A DNA stretch of 64,000 nucleotides from Streptomyces cucumeris (GCF_024295805.1 NZ_JANCLX010000014.1:121383-185382); one strand, 5' to 3'; counted from the stretch's first letter, positions 30,579-39,839 are shown. The notes: a model not told the origin generated them from the sequence alone. Numbers and translations are program-made.

Positions 30579-31739
30579 ATGACGCAGCTTGTACGCCGTA
30601 CGGTCGGCCAGATCGATCCAGGTGAGGCAGCGCGAATCTCCAGGTCAAAACTCGTTCCCGAGCACATTGCTGACGATGCAGCATCTGCTGAGTACATGAT
30701 GCGCATCGGATCGGCTCTGGGAATCGACCCCACCAGCGCCTTCCAGCACATCTACGTTTTCCCCGACGGCAAGGGACGTCTCAAGGCCGGTATGTCGGCC
30801 CACCTAATGCACGCCCTCGCCGTCGGGGCGGGACACACCCTCCATGTCGAGGGTGACGCCGTGAGGGCAACCGCCGTCCTCGTCCGGAAGACCTCCAGCG
30901 AAGAACTGGGCCGATACCGGCTCATGCGAGAAGAGGAGCGCAGCCAAAAACTCTCCCTACTGGAGGACACGGACCGCCTCTACAAGATGCAGCGTCAGCA
31001 GATTCTCGACCGCATCGAAGACCTGCGGGCGCTCGTCGAGCTCGGCGGTGAGACGGCGGAGGAGGAGCTTAAGGCTCTAAGGCAGCAGCTCTCATCCCTG
31101 CACGGTCACTACAACTTCGAGCACTTGCGTGAACAAATCACGCAGACGAAGTTCGATCTATCCAAGCTCACCCGCTTCGAATCGGTCTGGACCATGAAAC
31201 GGGCCAGCAATATCGAAGGGTTGACCGAAAAGGGAACCTGGCAAGGGTACGGGCCGGAAATGCTGAAGAGCCGAGCGAAGGCCAGCGTGGTCCGTGATGG
31301 AGCAATCGACGTAATCCTCGGAGTGCGCCACGTCATGGCGGACCTGGGTCTACAGTTCGATGAAAACTCTGTCGACGACCGCCTAGCGGCGTCCACTGTC
31401 ATCTATACCCCTGAAGAGCTGGGGGCGGAGGTGGACGGAGAGGGTCGACCCCTCAAGGGTCGAGTCGTCGATGTCACGGCGACCGGAGTCAGCAAGACGC
31501 AGGACAAAATGGTGATCGCCGCCAAGAGGATGATTGACGGTAAGTCAATCGAAGAGATCCTGCGAATCGTTGATGGAACTGCACAGAGCGCTAAGGCCAA
31601 CGAAGATAAGATCTCCCGCCTTGACGCCATTTCAAAGGCTGTTAACGAGGTGGGTCTCGGGTCCAGGGAGGTGCCTTACGGTGAGGAAGTGCGCACCCTC
31701 TCGGCCCATCTGGAAGGTGCAATCAGTTCTTTGCACTAG
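30579..31739 (+). CDS. RecT-like single-strand annealing protein
   Basis: ATG 30579 follows GGAGAG by 5 nt; GTG 30573 lies inside that site. In the 386-residue protein the N-terminal part matches the RecT pattern: MMRIGSALGIDPTSAFQHIY followed by GKGRLKAGMSAHLMHALAV, a pattern of RecT/RedB-type proteins. A charged coiled-coil insertion of about 110 residues follows and then a C-terminal domain with RMIDGKSIEEILRIVDG. It lies directly after the Cas4-like nuclease, the usual exonuclease/annealase pair of phage recombination. The family is inferred, since RecT proteins diverge strongly. Its promoter carries a GGCCTAGGCT site. Confidence 0.72.
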   Translation: MTQLVRRTVGQIDPGEAARISRSKLVPEHIADDAASAEYMMRIGSALGIDPTSAFQHIYVFPDGKGRLKAGMSAHLMHALAVGAGHTLHVEGDAVRATAVLVRKTSSEELGRYRLMREEERSQKLSLLEDTDRLYKMQRQQILDRIEDLRALVELGGETAEEELKALRQQLSSLHGHYNFEHLREQITQTKFDLSKLTRFESVWTMKRASNIEGLTEKGTWQGYGPEMLKSRAKASVVRDGAIDVILGVRHVMADLGLQFDENSVDDRLAASTVIYTPEELGAEVDGEGRPLKGRVVDVTATGVSKTQDKMVIAAKRMIDGKSIEEILRIVDGTAQSAKANEDKISRLDAISKAVNEVGLGSREVPYGEEVRTLSAHLEGAISSLH

Positions 31740-31807
31740 CGCGACCGAACAACGCATCGGCACAGATCCTGCATCAGAGCGAACAGTGAAAGCGAAGGGA
31801 ACGCGAG

Positions 31808-33040
31808 ATGAGCGACGAGACCGCATACGACCCGTGGGCTGACTCCGAGGTTGAGCCTCCTGTCGAGGACGGCGCCCCCGAGGATGTCGACGAGTTCGAC
31901 AACATCCTCGCCGAACTGGATGGGCTGGAGGAGGAGGAGAGCGACGCGGCGGTCCGCATTCCGCAGAGCGGGCCGGTCTACGACAACCCGTACGATGTCG
32001 GCCTCAAGGACAAGATGTGGGTTCCTGTCCGCCTGTTGAGTGCCGCGGTGGATGAGAAGTACGCCAACCCCCGCCTCAGCACGAAGACCTGTATCGCCCG
32101 CAAGGACGGCAAGACCTATATCCTGCACGACCAGGTTGAGGCGGCCGTGCGCGCTGGGGCAGAGGAGATCATCAAAGAGGTCCCACTGCCACACTTTGTC
32201 TGCGAAGCGAACCACGTCGCCCCGCAGTACGGTCAGCGCAAGTACCCGTACGAGATCGCCGTACCGGTCTTCACCATCAAGACCGCCCTGTACAAGCCGC
32301 GTAACGGTCGCACCGGATATGCGAACGAGAACGGACGGAGCCTGCGCATGGCGACTGCCTCCACGTCGCCCGGGGAGAAGGTCACCCTGGGAAACATGCA
32401 CGAAGTTGCAGGCCGGATGGGCGAAACTATCGTGATGGCCCAGGTCACGATCTCGCAGTCCAAGAAGGCGAAGTACCGCAACCGCGTCGACGAGAAGGGC
32501 GAGCAGATCAACGTCCTGGTCGACCCGGAGACCGGCTCCTACGCCAGTGTTCGTCGGCTGGAGGACGGCTCGGGGTATGTCGTCGAGGGGTCGGGTGAAA
32601 TCTGGGAGGGCGAAGAGGGCCTGCTCGTGCTGGTGGAGGGGAATCAGTACGCCATTCGCGATAGCGGAGACTCATCGGCGCCACTGAAGGAGAGCTTTTA
32701 CCCCATCAACGATTTCCTCAAGTCCACCTTCCTACCGGTTCCGGACCGGAAGGTGACGGTCGCCCGCCTGGACGGGACGGAGGCCGAAGGGGAGATCACA
32801 TGGGACACCGTGGGCGCGATCGTGCCGACCAAGACGCCAGGCGTTCGCGTCGACATCATGCTCCGTACTGGCGATGTTGTCACCGTCGTATGGCTGGGCA
32901 CGGAGTGGAGCGAGGTTCCCTCGGAAGAGCCGAAGGGGAGCAGCGAAGCACCGAAGCGGGAAGAGCGGGCCGAGGCGCCACAGAAGGAGAGCGCCGACGG
33001 CGTGGACAAGATCTCTGAAAGCGCTCTTGCCTCTCTGTGA
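31808..33040 (+). CDS. Replication-region protein of unknown function
   Basis: ATG 31808 follows GCGAAGGGAACGCG. The 410-residue protein has an acidic, unstructured N-terminal 45 residues, a mixed alpha/beta core from about 55 to 330 with many Tyr and Trp (MWVPVRLLSAAVDEKY) and a Glu/Lys-rich tail that ends in SALASL. The acidic tail and abundance of aromatic residues recall ssDNA-binding or clamp-like proteins, but no OB-fold motif is certain. The context between the RecT-like protein and the primase-helicase supports a replication role. Confidence 0.6.
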   Translation: MSDETAYDPWADSEVEPPVEDGAPEDVDEFDNILAELDGLEEEESDAAVRIPQSGPVYDNPYDVGLKDKMWVPVRLLSAAVDEKYANPRLSTKTCIARKDGKTYILHDQVEAAVRAGAEEIIKEVPLPHFVCEANHVAPQYGQRKYPYEIAVPVFTIKTALYKPRNGRTGYANENGRSLRMATASTSPGEKVTLGNMHEVAGRMGETIVMAQVTISQSKKAKYRNRVDEKGEQINVLVDPETGSYASVRRLEDGSGYVVEGSGEIWEGEEGLLVLVEGNQYAIRDSGDSSAPLKESFYPINDFLKSTFLPVPDRKVTVARLDGTEAEGEITWDTVGAIVPTKTPGVRVDIMLRTGDVVTVVWLGTEWSEVPSEEPKGSSEAPKREERAEAPQKESADGVDKISESALASL

Positions 33041-33092
33041 TCGAAGAAAATCCACTGGGAAGATAGGATCACTTTCTACCCAGTAGGTGAAC

Positions 33093-33116
33093 GGGCGGGG
33101 CCTACGGGCCCCGCCC
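33093..33116 (+). terminator. Hairpin terminator
   Basis: GGGCGGGGCC, TACG loop, GGCCCCGCCC, followed by TGTTTCG. Confidence 0.9.
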
Positions 33117-33157
33117 TGTTTCGTACCCGGAGCGCCCACAGAAAAGGAGGGGTACCG

Positions 33158-35440
33158 GTGAGCTTTGCGTACTTCGACGTCATCTTTCCGAAAACATCGG
33201 AGGATGGAAAACATCAGGGCTTCGTCGCCATCTCCTTGTACCCGCATGGAATGTTCAGCGAGTCTGAAGGCCCCACGCAGACTCACTTTTTTGCGTGGCC
33301 ATCACAGCGTGAAGACCTCGTCGCTTTCTGCTTGCACAATAGCGACAAGGATGTGTACACCGTTCCGGCACTCTTCAAAGAACGAGGCAGCCGGAAGGGT
33401 CACAACATCGCGCATCAGTGGGTCGCCTATGCCGACGCTGACACTCTTCCCCTTGAGCGGCTGAAGGCGGAGCCGACGATGGTCGTTGAGACCTCTGAGG
33501 GGCGCCACCACGCTTACTGGGCCACCGAAACAGACGACCCGCAGCAGCTTGTCGACATATCCCGGGCCATCGCCCAGGAACACAAGGAGCAGGGTTGTGA
33601 TCCCGGTGGATGGGATGCCGGTCAGCTTCTGAGGGTTCCCGGCACAACGAACAACAAGTACTCGCGGACCGGCCGCCCGAGCTGGGAGATACCCGGTCGC
33701 CCGAAGATGGGACCGACCTACACGCTCAAGGCGTTGGCCACCGCGTACCCGCCGTACAGCACACAGGACCGCCCCTCGGTTGCGTCCGACATGCCACCGA
33801 AGGTCGAGTGGTACTACACAGCACAGTCCATTCGTGAAGGCGCCGAGGTTTTCCGGGCCAGTCCCGATGTTCTCGACCTGTATGTCTCTGAGCTGAGGCC
33901 GGATCAGGATCGCTCAAAGACCTTGTGGAAGCTCCTCAGTAAACTGGCCCGCCTCAACGTTTCCCGACCCACGGCAATGCACATCGCCTGGGGTGCCAAG
34001 TGCAACAAGTTCGAGCTTCAGGGCCGTCCTGAAGATGACCTGTGGAAAGAACTGTGCAAGGCGTACGACCACCCCGACAACCAACCGGTGCGCAACAGTT
34101 TCGCCGACATGAGCTACCGAAAGGAGGCCGACCAGAGCGAAGAAAACCCGGAGAAGAAGCTGGCTCAGTTTGCCGAGCAGGTCGCCATGCTCCGCCCGGA
34201 CGAGCGTGACCTGGTACCGACCAATACGTTCGTCGATCGGTACCAGAAGTGGGCTGCAACGTGCACGGACGCACCGGAGATCTATCACCGTGCAGGTGCG
34301 GCCACGATCCTCTCCGCTGTCTTTGGAGAATTCGGTAAGTGCCCGACGAAGTACGACACAAACCTGACACTCTGGTTCTTCATTCTCGGTCCGACCACGC
34401 GAGCCAGGAAGACGACGGCAATGATGATGTGCGTCGACTTCCTTGACGACTTGTCCGATGATGACTTCCCCTATGTCATCGGCTCAGATGTCACACCGGA
34501 AGCGCTGAACCTTCTACTCCCAGAGAAGAATGGGCGCACATCTGTCTACTATCGCGACGAGGCCCACGGCCTCCTCCTTGAACAGTCGAAGAAGCGCTAC
34601 CTCGTAGGCTCCCAGGAGTACGAGACCGAGCTCTTCTCCGGCCGGGTCCGCAACGCCGTTCGCGTGGGAACCATGAAGGAGCAGGGGGAGCGAGAGCCGG
34701 GCATCATCCGGACCAACTTCATCCGACTCCTGTGCGGCACACTGGAGCAGGTCTCCAGCGCCCTGAGTATCGAGAGCTACCAGTCCGGCCACATGGCCCG
34801 GTTCCTGGTGGCGGAAGCCGATCCGCCGCCACTGACCGAAGAGGCCATGTATACGGAGCAGTTCGACGGGCAGCTCCTCGGTGAGGATGTGATGCGCCTG
34901 GGGTTGCTGAACGACATCACTGCTGCCAGGACCTTCTGGATGGGTGTTACGGAACCCGGAAACACCATCCGGGTGCCCTGGGAGGATGATGCCTGGAAGC
35001 GCCTCCAGAAGGCCAAGTACGTGCTGCATCGTGCGGCCGAGGGCCACGAGCTTGCCGAGGTTCTCCTGCCTACGATGACCCGCATGGGTGACAGCATGAT
35101 GAAGACGGCCGTCTTGCTCGCGATGTCCGACCGGAAGCAGATTGTCAGCATGCCACACCTCCTCAAGGCCATGCGGCTCACCGAAGACTGGTACCGGTCA
35201 ACCGCCCGCGTCGCGGGGAAGATCCTCCACTCACGATGGGCGGCCAGGCAGAACGAGATCCTGATCGCCATCCAGTCCCGCAGGGAAGGTGTCACCGAGC
35301 AGGACGTCTACTCACGGTTTCATCTCAAGATGCACGAGAAGGAGATCGAGTCGGCCCTGCATGTACTCGGTAAGGCAGGCCGGATCAACCGGGTGCTGGA
35401 GCGCGGAAGGGTGCGCTACATCCCCGTTGCCGGGAAGTAA
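33158..35440 (+). CDS. Primase-helicase fusion (RepB-type primase plus DUF3987-like ATPase)
   Basis: GTG 33158 follows AAAAGGAGGGG. The 760-residue protein has an N-terminal primase-like domain (to about 200) with YADADT and TMVVETSEGRHHAYW, then DAGQLLRVPGTTN, as in RepB/AEP-type primases. A C-terminal ATPase domain from about 390 has the strand LWFFILGPTTRARKTT as its Walker A-like loop; the usual GxxxxGK(S/T) is replaced by GPTTRARKT, which keeps the Lys and Thr. A winged-helix C-terminus (LKMHEKEIESALHVLGKAGR) ends the protein. It would make primers and unwind the origin. Phages and integrated plasmids of Streptomyces carry relatives. Confidence 0.85.
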   Translation: MSFAYFDVIFPKTSEDGKHQGFVAISLYPHGMFSESEGPTQTHFFAWPSQREDLVAFCLHNSDKDVYTVPALFKERGSRKGHNIAHQWVAYADADTLPLERLKAEPTMVVETSEGRHHAYWATETDDPQQLVDISRAIAQEHKEQGCDPGGWDAGQLLRVPGTTNNKYSRTGRPSWEIPGRPKMGPTYTLKALATAYPPYSTQDRPSVASDMPPKVEWYYTAQSIREGAEVFRASPDVLDLYVSELRPDQDRSKTLWKLLSKLARLNVSRPTAMHIAWGAKCNKFELQGRPEDDLWKELCKAYDHPDNQPVRNSFADMSYRKEADQSEENPEKKLAQFAEQVAMLRPDERDLVPTNTFVDRYQKWAATCTDAPEIYHRAGAATILSAVFGEFGKCPTKYDTNLTLWFFILGPTTRARKTTAMMMCVDFLDDLSDDDFPYVIGSDVTPEALNLLLPEKNGRTSVYYRDEAHGLLLEQSKKRYLVGSQEYETELFSGRVRNAVRVGTMKEQGEREPGIIRTNFIRLLCGTLEQVSSALSIESYQSGHMARFLVAEADPPPLTEEAMYTEQFDGQLLGEDVMRLGLLNDITAARTFWMGVTEPGNTIRVPWEDDAWKRLQKAKYVLHRAAEGHELAEVLLPTMTRMGDSMMKTAVLLAMSDRKQIVSMPHLLKAMRLTEDWYRSTARVAGKILHSRWAARQNEILIAIQSRREGVTEQDVYSRFHLKMHEKEIESALHVLGKAGRINRVLERGRVRYIPVAGK

Positions 35441-35452
35441 CCGGAGGACCGC

Positions 35453-36400
35453 GTGCCCCGACAGCCGACGGGGCGGCCCCCGGGGCGACCCCCGGGGGAC
35501 CGTCACGGGGGACCACAGGAGAGGGTCAGCAGGGCGAAGACCTTGCTGCCCTCGCTGGGGCGCTTCCCTCACCTTCTCCGGGCGGTTGACCGCGCCATGG
35601 CGATGCCCAACCGGACAATCCTCCGCAGCCCCCACAACGTCAACCCGCAAGACGTGGACCTGCTCCACATCTACAGCCCCGTCGAGCGTGGTCAGATCCT
35701 GTCGTTTACCTGGTGGGCGTACGTGAACCGCAGGCGGTGGAGCAAGCGGCGACGCCTCGCTGCGGTCACTCTGCTCAGCCCCCTCATGCTCTTCTCGTCC
35801 GCCTTCTTCGAGGAGATGACCGACATCCCCTTCAAGAGCGCCTCCAGGTGGATGGTGCGCCCCGAGGGTGCAACGGTTTCCCGGGTGACCGGCTCGTGCG
35901 ACATGCGCATCGTGCATCTTGCCCTGGAGGCCGCCACTCGCGGGGATGCGGAGTTCCGCCTCTTCGCCGCCGACATGGTGCGGGATAAAGGCGTACCGGA
36001 GGCCATGGCGTCACGGCTCACCGGAGTGCCGAAACCTGCTCTGCTCGACCCCGCCAGAGGGATTCAGTTCACGCCGGTCGGGCCCGACCTCGAGACCTTG
36101 TCGGTGCGCCCCCGTGAGGAGCATATGACCTGGTGGGGGGCGGCGAGCGGGCAAGATAAGGCCCTCTCTCCTCATGTCTACGGGCAGGAGTGGATACGTG
36201 ATCTGTTCCCAGAAACGCTGCTGAGCGAGAACATTTTTACCTCTACTCCCGTGCCCAGAAATGGTGAGGAATGCTACCATCTTTGTATACCTGAACTGCC
36301 TGGAGCGCATCGGGCGAGACGGCTTGGAGCGCAGTACTACCGACTGCTGTACGGGTGGGAGGAGAAGTACCTCCTCCCCGCAACCACCGGAACGACGTGA
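35453..36400 (+). CDS. Hypothetical protein with basic Gly/Pro-rich N-terminus
   Basis: GTG 35453 follows GGAGGACC. The 315-residue product starts with GRPPGRPPGDRHGG, an AT-hook-like basic stretch, and then has a helical domain with RRRWSKRRRLAAVTLLSPLM and a mixed C-terminal domain. No catalytic motif is visible. It overlaps the DNA polymerase gene by 4 nt (GTGA), so it is translated together with it and is probably a replication accessory factor. Confidence 0.6.
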   Translation: MPRQPTGRPPGRPPGDRHGGPQERVSRAKTLLPSLGRFPHLLRAVDRAMAMPNRTILRSPHNVNPQDVDLLHIYSPVERGQILSFTWWAYVNRRRWSKRRRLAAVTLLSPLMLFSSAFFEEMTDIPFKSASRWMVRPEGATVSRVTGSCDMRIVHLALEAATRGDAEFRLFAADMVRDKGVPEAMASRLTGVPKPALLDPARGIQFTPVGPDLETLSVRPREEHMTWWGAASGQDKALSPHVYGQEWIRDLFPETLLSENIFTSTPVPRNGEECYHLCIPELPGAHRARRLGAQYYRLLYGWEEKYLLPATTGTT

Positions 36401-38409
36401 AGGGGGAGAGGGTGCCCACTGGGGGGATTGTTGGCTTCGACCTCGAGACGGCCGACGCTGAACTGCTGTTCAAGGGGGGGCACGAGGGACCGTTCTGCCG
36501 ACTCTTCGGCTGGATTGTCGACGACGGTGAACCGCAGATCTCTACCGATGCAGCGGATCTGCTGCGCGTCCTCGATGAGGCGCGCATCATCTACGGGCAC
36601 AACATCCTCGACTTCGACCTGCTCGCCCTGGCGTGGCACCACGGCGCCAACTACCGGCGCCTGGCCCGCAAGAGCATCGACACCCTCGTGGGTGAGCGCA
36701 CCCTGAATCCGCCCTACCCCAAAGCCAAGCCGGGCACTCCCTTGAACCTCGCGGCCTTGCGTAAGCGAGGCTTGAAGCCCGCAGACCTTCGTATCAGCTA
36801 TCGACTCGATGATGTTGCGTCGCGCTACGGACTGCCAGGCAAGACCGACGACTTGGCCGTGATTGCCGCCCAGTACGGCGGCCACGACAAGATCCCTCTC
36901 GATAACCGGCAGTACCGGGAGTATCTCTGCGGAGACCTGCGTGCCGGACGTGCGGCATACCGTGAAATGGGCCGTCGCGCGCAAGCCAAGGGGCTCCTCG
37001 GTGTCGCCAGGCGCGAGATGTTCATCGCTGGGGTCCAGAGCGGCATGCACCTCAAGGGCCTAGGCGTGGACGAGGTCGAGGTGGATGCCCAGATTGAGCT
37101 GACTGAGAGGCAGCGCGCCGAGGCGTACACCTTGCTGCACGAAAGGGCCGGGGTTCCACTGCCCCACTCGGGGATTCGCTGGGCCGAGAAGGTGCAGGTG
37201 AAGGTCCCGCGTACCACGCCACACGGCAAGATGATCCGCCGCCGCTACGCAGCCATTTTCGACCACGCCTGCCCCGACGTGCGGCAAGGTGTGAAGTGGC
37301 ATACCAAGACCATCGGCACGTCCCCGCTGACCACAACCGAGGGCAGGACCGCCTTCGAGGCCGCCCTGCGGAGTGCTGGGGTGGCCGACAAGGACATTCC
37401 CTTTACTGAAGGGGGCACGCTCGCGCTGTCCAAGCACGCCCTGGGCGAGGGCTCCTGGTTGCGCGGAAAGGTGTCTATTCCGGGTCTGCTGCAGAAGTAT
37501 CCTGCCAGTCCGGCGATTCGTGAACTATGCGAAGCCGCTATTCTCATTACCTCCGCCTCGGCGAAGGCTGAGGAGGTGAAGAAGGCAATCTGCCCCGACG
37601 GTCGTGTACACGCCCGAATCGGTGAAATTCAGGCATCCGGCAGATGGGCTCACATCAAGCCCTCCATCACGAACATCGGCAAACGCGGCAAGGCGCAGCT
37701 TCAGCAGCGGGCCATGTTCAAGGCCAAGGCGGGCCACGTCTTCATCGCCATCGACCTTGACCAAGTTGATGCGCGCGCCATTGCTGGGCACTGCCAGGAC
37801 CGCGAGTACATGAACCTTGCGCGCCCCGGCATGGACATGCACTACGAAGTTGCCTTGCGTGTGTATGGCGCTGGATCCTGCGAAGACTGTCGAGACTGTC
37901 GAGACTGCGAGGAGCGTCGAAGTAACACCAAGGCCACCACTCACGCCTGGAACTATGGACAAGGTCCACAAGGCGCCTCGGTGGCCACCGGCCTGCCGAT
38001 TGAGATCACCAAGAAGTTCGATGAGGGCATGCAGGAGGCGTTCCCGGTCCTGTGCCGCTGGAGGGGCCGAATCCGTCAGCACGCAAAGCAAACCGGCATG
38101 GTGCCCAGTAAGTGGGGCCGCCCACTGCGCGTCATCCCGGGCCAGGAATACACTCAGGCCCCGGCCCAGGTGGGGCAGTCGACTACGCGAGACCTGATGT
38201 GCGACGGACTGCTGCGAATGGATGAGGAGCTGCTGGACATGCTGTGTCTGGTCATCCACGACGAGATCGTCCTGGAGGTCCCGGAGGAGCGCGTAGAGGA
38301 GATCGGCAAGAAGGCCGTGGCGGCGCTGACCACGACTTTTGGTGGAGTGCCCATCACCTGTGGCGTATCGCCTGCATCCCGGTCCTGGATCGGATGCTAC
38401 GAGAAGTAG
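36397..38409 (+). CDS. Family A DNA polymerase with 3'-5' exonuclease domain
   Basis: The GTG at 36397 overlaps the preceding stop; GTG 36412 is an alternative with a too-close site. Of about 670 residues, the N-terminal third has the exonuclease motifs GFDLETA and GHNILDFDL. The polymerase motifs follow in order: A IAIDLDQVDARAIAG (in place of DYSQIELR), B NTKATTHAWNYGQG and C VIHDEIVLEV. No 5'-3' exonuclease domain is present, as in phage replicases. An insertion between motif A and B reads CEDCRDCRDCEE and is encoded by a 9-bp tandem repeat. It is the likely replicase for the element. Confidence 0.93.
   Translation: MKGERVPTGGIVGFDLETADAELLFKGGHEGPFCRLFGWIVDDGEPQISTDAADLLRVLDEARIIYGHNILDFDLLALAWHHGANYRRLARKSIDTLVGERTLNPPYPKAKPGTPLNLAALRKRGLKPADLRISYRLDDVASRYGLPGKTDDLAVIAAQYGGHDKIPLDNRQYREYLCGDLRAGRAAYREMGRRAQAKGLLGVARREMFIAGVQSGMHLKGLGVDEVEVDAQIELTERQRAEAYTLLHERAGVPLPHSGIRWAEKVQVKVPRTTPHGKMIRRRYAAIFDHACPDVRQGVKWHTKTIGTSPLTTTEGRTAFEAALRSAGVADKDIPFTEGGTLALSKHALGEGSWLRGKVSIPGLLQKYPASPAIRELCEAAILITSASAKAEEVKKAICPDGRVHARIGEIQASGRWAHIKPSITNIGKRGKAQLQQRAMFKAKAGHVFIAIDLDQVDARAIAGHCQDREYMNLARPGMDMHYEVALRVYGAGSCEDCRDCRDCEERRSNTKATTHAWNYGQGPQGASVATGLPIEITKKFDEGMQEAFPVLCRWRGRIRQHAKQTGMVPSKWGRPLRVIPGQEYTQAPAQVGQSTTRDLMCDGLLRMDEELLDMLCLVIHDEIVLEVPEERVEEIGKKAVAALTTTFGGVPITCGVSPASRSWIGCYEK
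37885..37911 (+). repeat. 9-bp tandem repeat coding for a Cys cluster in the polymerase
   Basis: The unit GACTGTCGA occurs twice and then GACTGCGAG once; it codes for Asp-Cys-Arg, Asp-Cys-Arg, Asp-Cys-Glu. Together with a Cys just before it this makes four Cys spaced by two residues, a possible zinc or redox knot. Confidence 0.85.
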
Positions 38410-38438
38410 ATCAAAACGTCATCAGTTAAGGGGGCGGC

Positions 38439-38912
38439 ATGACCAGAGTGAACCCGCGAGGAACGTACCTCGTAATCGCGGACGCCTTACGCAAGGGCAT
38501 CAAGGAAGGGCGGATTGCCTCGGAGGTGCCTTCCGAGGCTCAGCTCATGCAGCACTATGGCGCGGCCCGGACGACAGTCCGGCGCGCCCTGGTGCTGCTG
38601 CAAGATGAGGGCCTCATCCATCCGGTTCCAGGCATCGGACGTGTAGTAAGCGGCACGGTCGACAGGCGTCCCCTGCTGGAGCGCATGACTGAACTGATCG
38701 TAATGGCGCACTTGGCGATCGGGGATTCCTACCCCTCCGAGGCGCGCCTCTGTGAGACTTTTGGTGTATCACGAACGGCAGTGCGCCGGGCTCTTGCTCA
38801 AATGGAGGGGCTAGGGTTGCTCATCTCATCCCAGGGCAAGAGGCGCACAATTCAAGCCGTTCCGGATCTACCAATCAGTGGGCGCAGCGTCGGCGAGTCT
38901 GCCGACAACTGA
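38439..38912 (+). CDS. Double winged-helix GntR-like regulator without effector domain
   Basis: ATG 38439 follows GGGGGCGG. The 157-residue protein is two consecutive GntR-type winged helices: the first (about 8-72) has PSEAQLMQHYGAARTTVRRA and the second (about 80-140) has YPSEARLCETFGVSRTAVRRA. No UTRA, FCD or other ligand domain follows. Two DNA-reading heads in one chain could bind long or paired operators without dimerisation, or link two sites. It lies at the end of the replication block. Its target is unknown. Confidence 0.85.
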   Translation: MTRVNPRGTYLVIADALRKGIKEGRIASEVPSEAQLMQHYGAARTTVRRALVLLQDEGLIHPVPGIGRVVSGTVDRRPLLERMTELIVMAHLAIGDSYPSEARLCETFGVSRTAVRRALAQMEGLGLLISSQGKRRTIQAVPDLPISGRSVGESADN

Positions 38913-38940
38913 CCGGCATCACCTAGCGGAAAGGGTGAAC

Positions 38941-39321
38941 ATGGATAAGGGAAAGAAGCTCGTGAAGGCTATCGGAGTGGACTTTGATGGCGTAATCCAC
39001 ACTTACGAGCGGGGGTGGCAGGGTGGGGAGATCTACGGAGAGGTTATGCCCGGCGCCATTGAGGGCCTTGAGACTCTCCGTGAGAGGTTCGCAGTTTTCA
39101 TTCACACCGTTCGCGAGCCCCGATCAATCGTCGACTGGATGAAGGGGCGCCTCGAGGTTCCGTGCATCGCGGACGATGATCCCACCAGGAAATTCTGGAA
39201 TGACCAGAGTCGAATCCTGGTCACCAACAAGAAGCTCGTCGCCGTTGCCTATATCGATGACCGGGCCATTCCGCATCGCAACTGGACACAGACCATGGAT
39301 GAAGCGGACAAGCTGTGGTGA
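38941..39321 (+). CDS. HAD-superfamily phosphatase-like protein
   Basis: ATG 38941 follows GGAAAGGGTGAAC. The 126-residue protein has motif I IGVDFDGVIH (two Asp at 14 and 16), motif II near FIHTVRE and a late Asp pair YIDDRAIPH as motif III/IV. The small size is close to the minimal HAD core without cap, like phage 5'-nucleotidase or polynucleotide phosphatase-like proteins. The substrate is unknown. The next gene overlaps its stop. Confidence 0.8.
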   Translation: MDKGKKLVKAIGVDFDGVIHTYERGWQGGEIYGEVMPGAIEGLETLRERFAVFIHTVREPRSIVDWMKGRLEVPCIADDDPTRKFWNDQSRILVTNKKLVAVAYIDDRAIPHRNWTQTMDEADKLW

Positions 39322-39839
39322 ACACAGAAGACCCGGGATATTTCCTGAACTGTATCGACCCTGGCGGCGACACTGGGATGTCACTTCTCCACATCGCGCC
39401 AGACGGGTTTCAGCTGCTTGAATTCGCGACGGTTCAGTACCGACGAGACCGAGATGAAACACCCGTGACTATCCTCGAGAAGTGGAGAAAGTCCTATCCG
39501 GGTGTTCATCACCTTCTCTATGAGGACTTCCATATTCGTAACACCCGCAGTGCGGCAGCGACGGACGCCACCGCACTAGAGGTGATCGGTGAGCTCACGA
39601 AAATGATCCGCGATTCAGGGGGCTCATATGCCGAGGTCTTCAAGCAGGTGCCGGTAGCCGGAAAGCACATGGTCAGTGATGAGGTACTGGAGACCCTGGG
39701 CTTGCATCTGGATAACAAGCATGCGATGCGCCATGTGCGAGATGCCAACCGACATGCGGTGACACATCTGGCCAAGCAGCGGGCCTATCGACCCATCTGC
39801 GAAATGGCCTTCCCTCGGCGCTCCGTCAGGATCCGCTGA
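39318..39839 (+). CDS. RuvC-like Holliday junction resolvase
   Basis: GTG 39318 overlaps the stop of the HAD gene (GTGA). The 173-residue protein has the RNase H-fold RuvC pattern: an N-terminal strand CIDPGGDTGMSL with the first Asp, a middle acidic strand LYEDF and a C-terminal helix with DANRHAVTHL carrying the last Asp. Phage RuvC-like enzymes of this size resolve junctions for packaging or recombination. It is the last plus-strand gene; its 3' end overlaps the converging minus-strand gene by 14 bp. Confidence 0.78.
   Translation: MNTEDPGYFLNCIDPGGDTGMSLLHIAPDGFQLLEFATVQYRRDRDETPVTILEKWRKSYPGVHHLLYEDFHIRNTRSAAATDATALEVIGELTKMIRDSGGSYAEVFKQVPVAGKHMVSDEVLETLGLHLDNKHAMRHVRDANRHAVTHLAKQRAYRPICEMAFPRRSVRIR

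Noticed and set aside
37056..37067. GGCCTAGGCG in the DNA polymerase gene
   Set aside because: It matches nine of ten bases but is in the middle of the coding region and no -10 or start follows, so chance is likely.
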